Assembly: GCA_030429585.1 (NCBI GenBank)
Contig: JAUIEU010000001.1
Location: forward strand, 124,001-188,000
Direction of reading: 5' to 3'
DNA length: 64,000 bases
Origin: a bacterium
Lineage (GTDB): Bacteria; Cyanobacteriota; Vampirovibrionia; Vampirovibrionales; Vampirovibrionaceae
Shown: positions 8,859 through 17,935 of the stretch, in pieces
How positions within the stretch are numbered: position 1 is the stretch's first letter
How the letters are laid out: every line of letters begins with the position of its first letter
Notes under the pieces: generated by a model
The model's input: only the letters and a program-made list of their open reading frames with translations
Databases searched by the model: none
Told to the model about the DNA's origin: nothing
Made by a program: the position numbers and the translations under genes

Positions 8859-10667
8859 TTAATAGGGCAGGCGATTAGATAATTCGCCGAGGAGGCCCAT
8901 AAATTGCTGAAGCAGGCCGGTAATTTGCTGAATAATGGCTTGGTTACCACCACCATTGCCGTAGGGTGGTGGGGTCGGTTGTCCGTAGCCAGGTGCGGGC
9001 ATGGGTGTGGGTGCCCCCATGGTTGGTATAACCACCGCTGCAGGAATAACGGCATAGCCAGGCATGGCGTTACCGTAAGGGGTGTTGTTATATCCGCCGT
9101 TGTTATAACCACTGCCCATGTAGCTTGGGGTGCTGTAAGCGTTACTGGTGGGTAGGGGGCTCATGCCATAAGGGTTGGTGTTAAAGTGTGTGCCAAGGCC
9201 TGTGTTTAGTCCTGTGCCAAGCCCCATCATGGCGCTTGGGGTGGCTGCCATGGGCGGGTAGCCAGTGGTGGGGGCCATATATTGTGCAGGGGCACCATAG
9301 CTAGCAGTGGGTGCCACGCCGGCGGTATTGCCGCCAAGCAAGCTGGTGCCGCCAATACCAGCCATTTGGTATTGTTTAGCAAAGTTATAAGAATCGCTTA
9401 AAATGCTGCTTTGAGAGGCGGTTAATCCGTAGCCGGGTGTCATCATGGCAGGGGGTCCTTGGAAGGGGTTGCTGAGGGGTGTACTAGGGGGCAGGTAGGG
9501 GAAAAGCTGCTGCGCTGGCGAAATAGCCGCCGGGTTGGCATAGGGCATAGCGCTGGCGGAAGAGGACGGGTAGGTGGGTGTTGTAGGCTGGCTTGCCGCC
9601 GTAGTGGCGGATTGGCCAGAGGTAAGTTCCTTAGCCCACGCCATAGTGCCGCTAATCATGCTGGCTTGTGCGCCAGTAAAGCCTAAGTAATTGCTGGCCG
9701 TAGAAGATGCTGCCGATGAATCTGGTGCCGAGGTGGCGGATTGGTAGCTGCTGGCGGTATCACCGAGTATTTCATCCAGATTGTTGATGCCGGAGAGGTT
9801 GCTAATAGAGCTGTATAATCCAGCTCCGCCATCGCCCATGGCATTTTTAATGCCATAGCTACCGGATAATTTGGATTGAAGGCTTTTGGTTTGGTAATTA
9901 ATTTTATCTTTGGCACTGCCGCCGCTCTCGGCCTTATCTACTAAGGCCAGAAATAATTCTTTGCTCACGTCAATGGAGTCGCCATTGGCGTTTTCAATAG
10001 TACTGCGTAGTAGCTCTGTGTTTAGGGTGCCACTGCCACTACTGCCGGTAGCGGTTTTGCTAGTTTTTTGTTCAATTAGATCGGCAAAATCGTCGCTGCT
10101 TAAGCCTTGCGGGTGGCCCACTTGGCTAAAAGGTTTGCTAATTAGGTCTTTATCATAGGCGTTGCCGTCAAAGCCTTCTATCAGGGGTACGCCATCCCAA
10201 AATTCGGCTTCAGCAAAATAATTAGGGGTGCCTACCACATAAGAACCCAAGGCCACCGTGTTAATAAAATCGCTAAAGGCGTTGGTTGCATAAGGGGTGT
10301 CAAAGCTATAGTAGGGTATTTCAAACCCTTTGGTGCCAAGTTTAATAAAATCGTCAAAGGTGGCGTTGCCATCTAACTTTAGCTGTAGGGGGGCATTTAA
10401 TACACTTTTGCTTAGGCTTTTGGTACGGCTTAAAAACTTTTCTGGGTTGGGGTATGTATCAAAAAGGGGCTCCTGCTTTTGGCCAAGCTTGGTATTGCTG
10501 GCTTTGCCTAAAATATCCTTAGGGGATAAGCGCAAGGCTGCAGAATCCGCATTAGGGATGGGGCCCTGGATGACGGAGGGTTTAGAGGCCGTGTTGCCAG
10601 ATTGCAAAAATGGCAATAAACCAAGGGTACCGCTATAGGATGGATTAAAAGAGGAGGAAGAAGACAT
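8859..10667 (-). CDS. Large low-complexity hypothetical protein
   Basis: I do not recognise this 602-residue protein. Residues 1-190 are mixed and could fold; residues 200-330 are Ser/Gly-rich; the last 250 residues are dominated by Pro, Gly, Tyr, Asn, Ala and Met, without exact repeats (for example GSGYNNGGYNN). There is no signal peptide or membrane segment. The start MSSSSSF has no ribosome-binding site on its strand, so the true start could differ. A TTGTTTTTATA motif lies 92 bases upstream. The Pro/Gly/Tyr-rich tail resembles that of the EF-hand-like proteins at 45147 and 46115, which share the same upstream motif. Confidence 0.6.
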   Translation of the reverse strand: MSSSSSFNPSYSGTLGLLPFLQSGNTASKPSVIQGPIPNADSAALRLSPKDILGKASNTKLGQKQEPLFDTYPNPEKFLSRTKSLSKSVLNAPLQLKLDGNATFDDFIKLGTKGFEIPYYSFDTPYATNAFSDFINTVALGSYVVGTPNYFAEAEFWDGVPLIEGFDGNAYDKDLISKPFSQVGHPQGLSSDDFADLIEQKTSKTATGSSGSGTLNTELLRSTIENANGDSIDVSKELFLALVDKAESGGSAKDKINYQTKSLQSKLSGSYGIKNAMGDGGAGLYSSISNLSGINNLDEILGDTASSYQSATSAPDSSAASSTASNYLGFTGAQASMISGTMAWAKELTSGQSATTAASQPTTPTYPSSSASAMPYANPAAISPAQQLFPYLPPSTPLSNPFQGPPAMMTPGYGLTASQSSILSDSYNFAKQYQMAGIGGTSLLGGNTAGVAPTASYGAPAQYMAPTTGYPPMAATPSAMMGLGTGLNTGLGTHFNTNPYGMSPLPTSNAYSTPSYMGSGYNNGGYNNTPYGNAMPGYAVIPAAVVIPTMGAPTPMPAPGYGQPTPPPYGNGGGNQAIIQQITGLLQQFMGLLGELSNRLPY

Positions 10668-10758
10668 GAATAAAACTTAGTTGGAATGAGGAGGTGTAAT
10701 AAAAGAGGAGGAGATAAGGATTAGGGGAGAATGAGTGAGATTTTCTATATCTTTATTA

Positions 10759-10769
10759 TATAAAAACAA
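10759..10769 (-). promoter_or_regulatory. Shared upstream motif TTGTTTTTATA, copy 2
   Basis: Exact match on the minus strand, 92 bases before the ATG at 10667, continuing into TAATAAAG. Confidence 0.4.
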
Positions 10770-10898
10770 TATAAAAGGGATTATTGCTTTTTATCGTTTG
10801 TATGTAACATGGCTGTTACAGCCTAGCTGCTTGGTAGGCGGTGGTTTCGTGTGTTGCGTTGGGTTTTGATATGCTGGCCACATTGTTTGAGAGACTGT

Positions 10899-12014
10899 AT
10901 GCCCCCAATGACCCCCAAGCTAACTAACACCCTAAGCCCACCCACTACCAAAGCTGGGTTTGCCCAGGCCCTGGTCGCTTGGTACAAGGCTAACGCTAGA
11001 GATTTACCCTGGCGAAAAGGCAACAGTGCCTACGAAATTTGGCTAAGCGAGGTGATGCTTCAGCAAACCCAGGTGGCTACCGTTATTCCGTATTTTCACC
11101 GGTTTCTAAAGTCTTTTCCTACCGTGGGGGCTTTAGCAAATGCCCCGGTGGATGCGGTGCTAAAACAGTGGGAGGGCCTAGGGTATTACAGCCGGGCACG
11201 GAATTTACACAAGGCAGCCCAGCAGGTGGTTCGCCAGCATGGTGGCCAATTTCCAACCACGTTAGAGGAGATGAATGCCCTGCCGGGTATTGGCCGCAGT
11301 ACGGCGGGGGCTATTTTAACCTTTGCCATGGGCCAGGCCCACCCGCTACTTGATGGCAATGTAAAACGGGTGTTAAGCCGCCTGTACGATATTGACGAGC
11401 TGCCGGCTAAGGTGGAGGCGGCCATGTGGGCCCATTCTGCTGAATTGCTGGCACAGACTGAGGACGCCTATAGTTTTAACCAGGCCATTATGGAGCTTGG
11501 GGCCACCTTGTGTACCACCAAACACCCCCAATGTTTAGTGTGCCCGGTTAAGGCGCAGTGCACGGCGGCAGCGAATGGCACCCAGCACGAGCGGCCCATT
11601 AAGGCCGTTAAAAAGCCCACGCCCCACCATGATATTGGGGCAGCGGTTATTTGGCACCAGGGCAAGGTGCTTATTCAGCAGCGGCCAGCTAAAGGGTTGC
11701 TGGGCGGGCTATGGGAATTCCCTGGCGGCAAGCAGGAACCTGACGAAAGTATTGAAGCCACCGTTGTGCGAGAGATAGCCGAAGAACTGGCCATGGACAT
11801 AACGGTGGGCAAAAAGGTGGCTACGGTAAAGCATGCTTACAGCCATTTTAAAATTACCTTGCATGCTTACCATTGCACGTGGCTAAGCGGCCAGCCCACC
11901 CCTCATTGTGCCGATGACTGGGCTTGGGTAAAGCCAGAAGACTTAAACAATTACGCCTTTCCTAAGGCTAACCTAAAGGTGATTGAGGCAATTCTTGCAG
12001 ATGACCAGCGTTAA
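10899..12014 (+). CDS. mutY: A/G-specific adenine DNA glycosylase
   Basis: MutY removes adenine mispaired with 8-oxoguanine. From ATG 10899 (GAGAG six bases upstream) the product is 371 residues. It has the catalytic Glu51 in SEVMLQQTQ, the helix-hairpin-helix LPGIGRSTAGAIL (128-140), catalytic Asp152 in LDGNVKR, and the iron-sulfur cluster Cys205-x6-Cys212-x2-Cys215-x5-Cys221. The C-terminal domain carries a nearly intact Nudix box (277-298, GKQEPDE...REIAEEL), as in MutY proteins that recognise 8-oxoG. A longer GTG start at 10851 is in frame but adds no family sequence. Confidence 0.95.
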   Translation: MPPMTPKLTNTLSPPTTKAGFAQALVAWYKANARDLPWRKGNSAYEIWLSEVMLQQTQVATVIPYFHRFLKSFPTVGALANAPVDAVLKQWEGLGYYSRARNLHKAAQQVVRQHGGQFPTTLEEMNALPGIGRSTAGAILTFAMGQAHPLLDGNVKRVLSRLYDIDELPAKVEAAMWAHSAELLAQTEDAYSFNQAIMELGATLCTTKHPQCLVCPVKAQCTAAANGTQHERPIKAVKKPTPHHDIGAAVIWHQGKVLIQQRPAKGLLGGLWEFPGGKQEPDESIEATVVREIAEELAMDITVGKKVATVKHAYSHFKITLHAYHCTWLSGQPTPHCADDWAWVKPEDLNNYAFPKANLKVIEAILADDQR

Positions 12015-12071
12015 TTGAGCCATAACCTAATTAAATAATGTAGACATCATAGTGTAATGCGGAGTTATCTA

Positions 12072-12355
12072 ATGCCAGTATCATTTAATACAGCTACCCC
12101 CCCCAGTTTGGTAAATTTATTGAAGATAAGAACAATGAGAAAAGGTGGAGACCTATTTCTGTAACAAAGGAAACAGCTTTGACGGATACTGAAATTAGGG
12201 CAAAGTTGAAAGGCTCTAAATCTAGTTACCGTAAGGGAAGTCTTGTTATTAAACGAATTGGCCAACATCGCATGTATCTAAACTTAAAGCCAGGCAAAGA
12301 AGAGGTCTATCCACCAGTTCAAAAAGTTCAGGCCACGGTAGATCTGCTCGTTTAA
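12072..12355 (+). pseudogene. Small hypothetical gene split by a C8 tract
   Basis: An ATG at 12072 with GGAG seven bases upstream starts a frame (MPVSFNTATPP) that soon goes out of phase: it ends after 30 codons. The -1 frame, entered at the run of eight C (12097-12104), is open for over 80 codons to TAA at 12353 and looks coding (QFGKFIEDKNNEKRW at its start, basic and Lys-rich throughout). That frame has a stop at 12086 and no ATG, GTG or TTG start near its beginning, so it needs the upstream ATG. A tract of six or nine C would give one continuous protein of about 95 residues. It may be a sequencing error, a phase-variable gene or a programmed slip. Function unknown. Confidence 0.65.
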
Positions 12356-12370
12356 GCAAATATAAGATAG

Positions 12371-12455
12371 TGGCGGAAGTGACAGGAGTCGAACCTGCAA
12401 CCCCGCAAAGGGCGACCGCTTTCAAGGCGGCTTCCTAACCATTCGGCTCACTTCC
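12371..12455 (-). tRNA. tRNA-Ser (UGA anticodon)
   Basis: The minus strand reads GGAAGTGAGCC at the 5' end and ends CACTTCCGCCA, with a 7-bp acceptor stem, a variable arm of class II length (CGCCCTTTGCGGG region) and the T arm GCAGGTTCGACTCCTGT. The anticodon loop CTTGAAA gives anticodon TGA. CCA is encoded. Confidence 0.95.
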
Positions 12456-12548
12456 ACCAATTAATCTAGGTGTGCTGTTATTTTACTGAAAAGCCAGCAT
12501 TTTGCGTAACCCTACGTAAAAAATCTACTGCTGGTAGGGGGCGCTGGG

Positions 12549-14684
12549 TTACCACATGGCCCGGACGGGCAGGGCTTGTTCTACCGGCGGTGGTGGTGTC
12601 CATTGTTCTATGGTGGGTTGGGGCGATGACCGCTTGGGGATGGCCGGGAAATCTTCCATAGAAAGGGTGTTTACCACGTGGGGTTGCTGAAGGCCAGGCA
12701 ATACACCAGGGCCGGTGGTATCTTCCTTAACAATGTGGGGGGTTAGCACGACGAGTAATTCAGTGCGGCTGTGGTTACGGTTAGAATTCCGCATTAAGGC
12801 CCCAATAATCGGTAGGTCGCTTAAGCCAGGGTATTTGGCCAGCGAGTTGGTGTCGGTTTCTTGTATCAGGCCACCCATTACAAAGGTTTCTCCATCGCGC
12901 AGTTTAATGTTTTGGCTAACGGCCTCCCGACGAGAGAGCAAGGTGATTTGGTTGCCGTTAGGGTCTGTAATAATGGATGCAATGGTAGACAGGCTGGGTT
13001 TAATGCGCATGTTAATCGCCCCATTGGCGCCCACTTTTGGCAAAATGTTTAAAATAATTCCCACTTCGCCAATGTTGGTTTCGCTACCAATGGTGCCGCC
13101 CGTGGCAGAATCCAGGGTGACGGTAACGCTTTCCACCACTTCATCCACAATACTAATCACGGCTTCTTTGTCATGTAGGGTAATTAGGTTAGGGTTAGCC
13201 AGGATTTTTGCGCGCTCATTTTTAACCAAGGCATTTATTTGGTAGAAAAAATCGTTGGCGGTACCGGTATTTGGCCGTGTGTTAAATCGAAATAACGAGC
13301 GGAAGGGGTTTGTGGCATTGTTCGCGACCCCAATTTGGGTAAAGGGGGTGGTGCCGCCTAACACATTAGTGGCAATGCCGGGGCGTAAGTTGTTAAAGGA
13401 GGTGGCAAAATCTTTTTGATCGATACCCATGTTAAAGCCAAGCTCTTTACCCGTTGTTTCAGAAACTTCTACCAGCATGGCTTCAATAACTACCTGGGGG
13501 GCACGTTGGTCTAGGCGGGCAATCATATTTTCCGCTAAGGTAATTTGTTGCTGGGTGCCCATAATGGTAATGGTGTTTAGGCGGGTATCCGGCAAAATAA
13601 TGGCACCCAACGGCGAAATGGAAATGGTTTCGTCGGTTTTGCTTAGTGCCCGTACTTCTATCTCTTGGGCGGCTCCGCCACTACCACCAGAAGAGGTGCC
13701 TGCTGTATTGCTGCCCGTTCCTTCGGTAATATCTTCGCTACGAACACGTAACAGGCTAGGCGACATACCTACTAATGCATTCCCCCCCATACCACCGCCG
13801 CCGGCACCGCCAGCACCACCAGCGCCGCCACCACCAGCACCGCCAAGGCCGCCACCACCAGCACCACCACCACCAGTCCCGGTACTAATTGCGCCCGTAC
13901 CTTCGTTAAACAAGGTGGCACCTAGCAGTGTGGCTACATCTAATGCATCGGCATGGCTAAGGCGCCAGGTTTTACTTTCTCGGGGTTTATCCAGCTGGTC
14001 TACAAAATCGCGGGTTACAATAACGTCTTGTTCTGTGCCCACTACAATCAACGAGTTGGTTCTAAAGTCAGGGGTAATCGCGAGCAAGGGTTGGCCATTA
14101 GCGCCAGACATGCCCCTACCGCGACGGTTGTTGGGGGCAAAAATAGTGCCGTTTAGCACGTTGGCAATAACCGCGGCATTGGTATAGTGGAGGGGGATAA
14201 TATCTGTATGGGTGCGGCGAAGGGCTTGGTCGTTGACGGTGTCTCGGCTAAACACCAGTAGGGTATTATTACCGCCCATGGCATAGTGCAAGTTGTTTTG
14301 GGTACCAATGGCTTGTAGCACGGCAGGCATGGGTACATCGTGCAAATCTACGCTAACGGTGCCGCTAACCGCTTCATCAATCATAATGTTAAAGCGTCCG
14401 CTGCGGCCCAGGCCTCGTAATACATCGCGCACATTGGCCCCACGAAGTGACAGCGATACGGGTACGTTTTGCCCAGGCAGTTGGTTTGGGCTGTTTAAGG
14501 GGAGCACGTTTCGGCTGTTATCTTCGGCGTAAATTTCAGCATGTGCGCTTGGTGGGGTTAGTGCTGGTACGGAAACATTTACAGGCAAGCAGGCTGTTAG
14601 CACCATGCCACATACCATAGTAGCTAGTTTGCCGTTTAGGGGTGTGCGATGTGGGCGTTTTAAAAATGGAGAAAATAAGCTCAT
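12549..14684 (-). CDS. Secretin (PilQ/GspD family), copy 2
   Basis: Secretins form the outer-membrane ring of type IV pilus and type II secretion systems. This 711-residue protein has a signal region (hydrophobic to about residue 35, possible lipobox LTAC), an N0-like domain (70-148: VSLSLRGANVRDVLRGL), N1-type repeats with RTNSLIVVGTEQD (about 209), a Gly-only linker at 269-302, and the C-terminal secretin domain from about 400 (VVIEAMLVEVSE) to GETFVMGGLIQE and LPIIGALMR near 640. It starts 23 bases after the stop of a paralogous secretin. The C-terminal 70 residues are Pro-rich. Confidence 0.9.
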   Translation of the reverse strand: MSLFSPFLKRPHRTPLNGKLATMVCGMVLTACLPVNVSVPALTPPSAHAEIYAEDNSRNVLPLNSPNQLPGQNVPVSLSLRGANVRDVLRGLGRSGRFNIMIDEAVSGTVSVDLHDVPMPAVLQAIGTQNNLHYAMGGNNTLLVFSRDTVNDQALRRTHTDIIPLHYTNAAVIANVLNGTIFAPNNRRGRGMSGANGQPLLAITPDFRTNSLIVVGTEQDVIVTRDFVDQLDKPRESKTWRLSHADALDVATLLGATLFNEGTGAISTGTGGGGAGGGGLGGAGGGGAGGAGGAGGGGMGGNALVGMSPSLLRVRSEDITEGTGSNTAGTSSGGSGGAAQEIEVRALSKTDETISISPLGAIILPDTRLNTITIMGTQQQITLAENMIARLDQRAPQVVIEAMLVEVSETTGKELGFNMGIDQKDFATSFNNLRPGIATNVLGGTTPFTQIGVANNATNPFRSLFRFNTRPNTGTANDFFYQINALVKNERAKILANPNLITLHDKEAVISIVDEVVESVTVTLDSATGGTIGSETNIGEVGIILNILPKVGANGAINMRIKPSLSTIASIITDPNGNQITLLSRREAVSQNIKLRDGETFVMGGLIQETDTNSLAKYPGLSDLPIIGALMRNSNRNHSRTELLVVLTPHIVKEDTTGPGVLPGLQQPHVVNTLSMEDFPAIPKRSSPQPTIEQWTPPPPVEQALPVRAMW
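13779..13880. repeat. Trinucleotide-like GGN repeat coding for poly-Gly
   Basis: About 100 bases of imperfect GGT/GGC/GCT triplets (minus strand) code for residues 269-302 of the secretin, almost all Gly with some Ala. It is prone to length change. Confidence 0.6.
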
Positions 14685-14707
14685 GGATGGCCTCGGTGCC
14701 AGGGGGG

Positions 14708-16783
14708 TTAGTAGTTATTGCTAATGTTGCTAAGGGGGTTTTGGCTAAATATTTGGGATTGGGCAACCGTGTTGAGGATGTGGGGGGTCAGCAGCATAAC
14801 CAGTTCTGTTTTAGAATTGTTGGTTTGCGATGACCTAAATAACGCTCCCACGATGGGGAGATCCCCCAGGATGGGGAGTTTGTCTTTGCGTAGGCTGTTG
14901 TTTTCTCGGGTTAGGCCGCCTATTAGCAAAGTTTGCCCATCTTTTACACGTACCATTTGGGCGAGTAAATCTCGTTTGCTAAGTAAGGTGGTTTGGTTGC
15001 CGTTGCCATCAATAATAATGTTGGCTACAGAGGTAACCGATGGGCGAATCCGCATGGATACCGTGCCATCTTCACCAATTTTTGGCAGAATATCCAACAC
15101 AATCCCGGCTTCGCCAATTTCAGTTTCAATGGTGGTGGTACCAGCCAGGCCATTTACAGATACATTTACCCGGCGCACAATTTCATCCACAATGCTAACA
15201 ATGGCTTCCGTATCGTGGGTGGCGACCACGGTTGGGTTGGCAAGCACTTTGGCGCGGGCGCTGGTAATAAGGGCGTTTATTTGGGCCAAATAATCGTGGC
15301 TAGTAACCAAGGGCCGTGTGGAGAATAACAGCCCAGAACGGGCACTGTTGGTGTTGTCGTTAGGGTCGTTACTGGGCAAGCCAATTAGGCCAGTGTTGGC
15401 TGGGGTGGCAATGTTGCTGCCACCAATACCGGTTAGGGCTTCATTATTAAACCCAGCTTGTAGTTTAACATCGCTAATGCCGGTATTAACGCTTAGTTCC
15501 TTAACCCCTTGCTCAGAAATTTCCACCAAAGACACTTCAATAGATACCTGAGGGGGTTCCGCATCTAAAAAGGGTAGTACTTGCTCTGCCATGGCAATTT
15601 GGGCGGCTGTACCCATAACCGTTATGCTGTTTAGGCGTGTATCCGGTACTACAATTACCGTCATGGGGGAGACGGTGGCCATTTCGCTTTGTTTTACAAT
15701 TCCCCGTAAGGATACCTCTTGAGAAAAACTGCTGGCTCCTGCGCCACCTTCGGCCAGTAGGTTGTTTACCCCACTGCCTTCTTCTAGCTTTTCAGTTTCT
15801 ATGCGTAGGGTGCTAGCGGTTTGCAGCAGCATGCCTTGGCCCTGGTTGGCACCACCACCAGCACCGCCTGCGCCACCCATGCCTCCGGCACCACCTGCGC
15901 CACCCCCGCCGCCGCCGGCGTTGCCGGCACCACTAGAACTGGTACCACTACCCACGCTAAAACCGTTGGTACCGTCGTTAAACACGCTACTCATTAGCTG
16001 GGTGGTTACATCAACAGCGTTGGCATAGTTTAAAAAGAAGGTTTTGCTCTCGCGAGGTTTATCAATGGCAGCGAGTGCAGCTTCGGTTAAATCAATATCT
16101 CGCTGAGACCCAACAATAATTAGCGAGTTGGTGCGAGGGTCTGGCTTGATTTTTTGGGCTTGTGCCATGTTAATGCCGCCCCCACGGGCACCGCCACCCC
16201 CGCCACGGCTACCACCGCTTTGGCTTAGCCGGGCGTTATCCAAGGCAAACAAAGAGGCGTTTAGCAGGCCTGCAATTTGAAACGCATTACCAAATTGCAC
16301 AGGGATAATACGAGTTAGTTGGCGGTTTAGGCCCACTTCTTCCGCTCTATCCTTAGGGATAATTAAATACATGCTTGCGCTGTTAGCTACAGCCCCGGTG
16401 TTTTGAGGGACAATTTCTAAGTTGGCCAGGTTGGCAATAGCGGCCATAGCGTCGCTAATGCTAACATCGTTTAGCTCCAAGCTAATACGCTTGCTAATGG
16501 TATCGTCTACCAAAATATTAATGTTGCCCGCTTCAGACAGGGTGCGCATAATTTCTTGCACAGGGGTATCGGATACTGAAATATTGACGCGGTTGCCGTT
16601 ATCTAGAATGGTGGCGCTGTTGGAAAGGGCCACTGGTGGTGGCGCCGCTTGGGCGGGGGCAATACCCCCTGTGGGTAGTGCTACTGTAAGGCTAATGCTA
16701 ATAATGCCAAGCCACGTGCACCCTTGTTGCAGTGCGCGGGTTAGATGATGAGAATAATGCGTTGGATGTGGGAGAACCGGCAT
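14708..16783 (-). CDS. Secretin (PilQ/GspD family), copy 1
   Basis: This 691-residue secretin has an N-terminal signal peptide (to about residue 47, ending APAQAA), an STN/N0 domain (66-140), N1-type KPDPRTNSLIIVGSQRD (about 213-229), and a secretin core with PQVSIEVSLVEISE, an EAIVSIVDEIV block and DGQTLLIGGLTRE near 630. Gly-rich inserts occur at 190-203 and 277-317. It lies 40 bases after the PilP-like gene and 23 before the second secretin, so the three are probably one operon. Two tandem, clearly diverged secretins are unusual; they may form a mixed ring or serve different machines. Confidence 0.9.
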   Translation of the reverse strand: MPVLPHPTHYSHHLTRALQQGCTWLGIISISLTVALPTGGIAPAQAAPPPVALSNSATILDNGNRVNISVSDTPVQEIMRTLSEAGNINILVDDTISKRISLELNDVSISDAMAAIANLANLEIVPQNTGAVANSASMYLIIPKDRAEEVGLNRQLTRIIPVQFGNAFQIAGLLNASLFALDNARLSQSGGSRGGGGGARGGGINMAQAQKIKPDPRTNSLIIVGSQRDIDLTEAALAAIDKPRESKTFFLNYANAVDVTTQLMSSVFNDGTNGFSVGSGTSSSGAGNAGGGGGGAGGAGGMGGAGGAGGGANQGQGMLLQTASTLRIETEKLEEGSGVNNLLAEGGAGASSFSQEVSLRGIVKQSEMATVSPMTVIVVPDTRLNSITVMGTAAQIAMAEQVLPFLDAEPPQVSIEVSLVEISEQGVKELSVNTGISDVKLQAGFNNEALTGIGGSNIATPANTGLIGLPSNDPNDNTNSARSGLLFSTRPLVTSHDYLAQINALITSARAKVLANPTVVATHDTEAIVSIVDEIVRRVNVSVNGLAGTTTIETEIGEAGIVLDILPKIGEDGTVSMRIRPSVTSVANIIIDGNGNQTTLLSKRDLLAQMVRVKDGQTLLIGGLTRENNSLRKDKLPILGDLPIVGALFRSSQTNNSKTELVMLLTPHILNTVAQSQIFSQNPLSNISNNY
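15833..15955. repeat. GGN triplet tract coding for Gly-rich linker
   Basis: Codes for residues 277-317 of the first secretin, Gly with Ala, Ser and Met. It sits at the same place in the domain order as the tract in the second secretin. Confidence 0.55.
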
Positions 16784-16823
16784 AATGGTTGCCTTGCGGG
16801 GTTAGAAAAAGTGGGGGTGCGAA

Positions 16824-17690
16824 TTACCGTCTAAAGTTGTCTTGCTGCGAGTCAGGAGCGTTGTTGCGGTTATACAGTTCGCTGTAAGTTCTTAACATTA
16901 GGGTTTGGGCTTCGTCGTCCACAATCAGTTCAACACGCTCTGGGTGGACAGATTGAAGACGAATGACTTGCTCGTTTACCATAAACTCATCGCCTGTTTC
17001 TTTAATAAGGGTTTGAGCATTGGCGCCCTTGGTTTGCAGCATGGCCACATGCCGTGGGTTGGAGGGGTTAGAGGTATCTTTAATAATGCCGATAAACTCA
17101 ACTTGCACAGGCGAGCTTAGCGCGCTTCCTTCTGGCATGGCGGTGGTGGTTACCAGTGGCATAAAGGGGTCGCTACGGCCAAAGCTAACGGCAGGTAAGG
17201 TGCCATTGCCACGTGCCTTGGCTAACACACCCATGCTGGTGCCAATGGGTAGGTTTTTGCTGTTGCCGTTGGGGTCAATCACTTCAAGGGTGGTATCTTC
17301 CACTACTGGGAATAAAAATCCATCCGTGGTGGTGTGGCGGTTAGGGGTAATACTAGGTTGGGTTTGGCTCGCCTGATTAACTAGCGACATAAGTGGGCTG
17401 CCGTTAGTGGGGAAGGCCACCGTAAATAAGCCCCATGCCACCACCATAAAAAAGAGGCCGCCTAATACCAACAAGCCAATAGTTTCTTTGGATTGGGGCT
17501 TACTGGCATCGTTGCTAAGGGTAGATGAGGTGCTGGTGTAGGCTGCTAAAGGGTCCCACGGGTTGGGTGGGGTAAGGGTGGCATCGTCTACCACGGTGTT
17601 TAAAGTGGATTCAAAAGAGAATAAATCGTCCAAATCCCGGCGGTTGGGTTCCGGGTTTGGCGTTGCAGAGGCATGGGCCAGCGAACTCAT
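16824..17690 (-). CDS. PilP/GspC-like pilus or secretion assembly protein
   Basis: The 288-residue protein has a cytoplasmic N-terminal 70 residues (Pro/Ser/Thr-rich), one transmembrane segment (about 70-93) and a periplasmic domain. The motif SFGRSDPFMPL (169-179) matches the GRxDPFxP motif of PilP, the inner-membrane lipoprotein that contacts the secretin; here the anchor is a helix instead of a lipid. A small beta-domain follows (VQVEFIGIIKD, then VIRLQSVHPERVELIV). It is first in an operon with two secretins. No PilM, PilN or PilO is next to it, because a divergent kinase gene lies upstream. Confidence 0.7.
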   Translation of the reverse strand: MSSLAHASATPNPEPNRRDLDDLFSFESTLNTVVDDATLTPPNPWDPLAAYTSTSSTLSNDASKPQSKETIGLLVLGGLFFMVVAWGLFTVAFPTNGSPLMSLVNQASQTQPSITPNRHTTTDGFLFPVVEDTTLEVIDPNGNSKNLPIGTSMGVLAKARGNGTLPAVSFGRSDPFMPLVTTTAMPEGSALSSPVQVEFIGIIKDTSNPSNPRHVAMLQTKGANAQTLIKETGDEFMVNEQVIRLQSVHPERVELIVDDEAQTLMLRTYSELYNRNNAPDSQQDNFRR

Positions 17691-17935
17691 GAGATGGGTC
17701 TCGTTCTAATCGTGTAAGCTCTAACTAAGGTAACGCCTATGGCAGGGTGCCCTGGTTGCTCAGGGGCTGCGGCGTTGTGCAAAGGGGGTGTCTAATACCC
17801 GTTGTGTCACAATGATGGTACGGGTGTCATGTCTACCATTCCATCAATTATGTAGTGTAGCATGGGGAGGTGTTTTCGGGCACTCCCTGTTGGGCTGGCC
17901 TGCGTAATCCATTGTTAGTTATAGAAAGCGATACC

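Noticed and set aside
13429-14187. 252-codon plus-strand frame rich in Pro
   Set aside because: It is antisense to the secretin; the poly-Pro stretch is the mirror of the poly-Gly linker.
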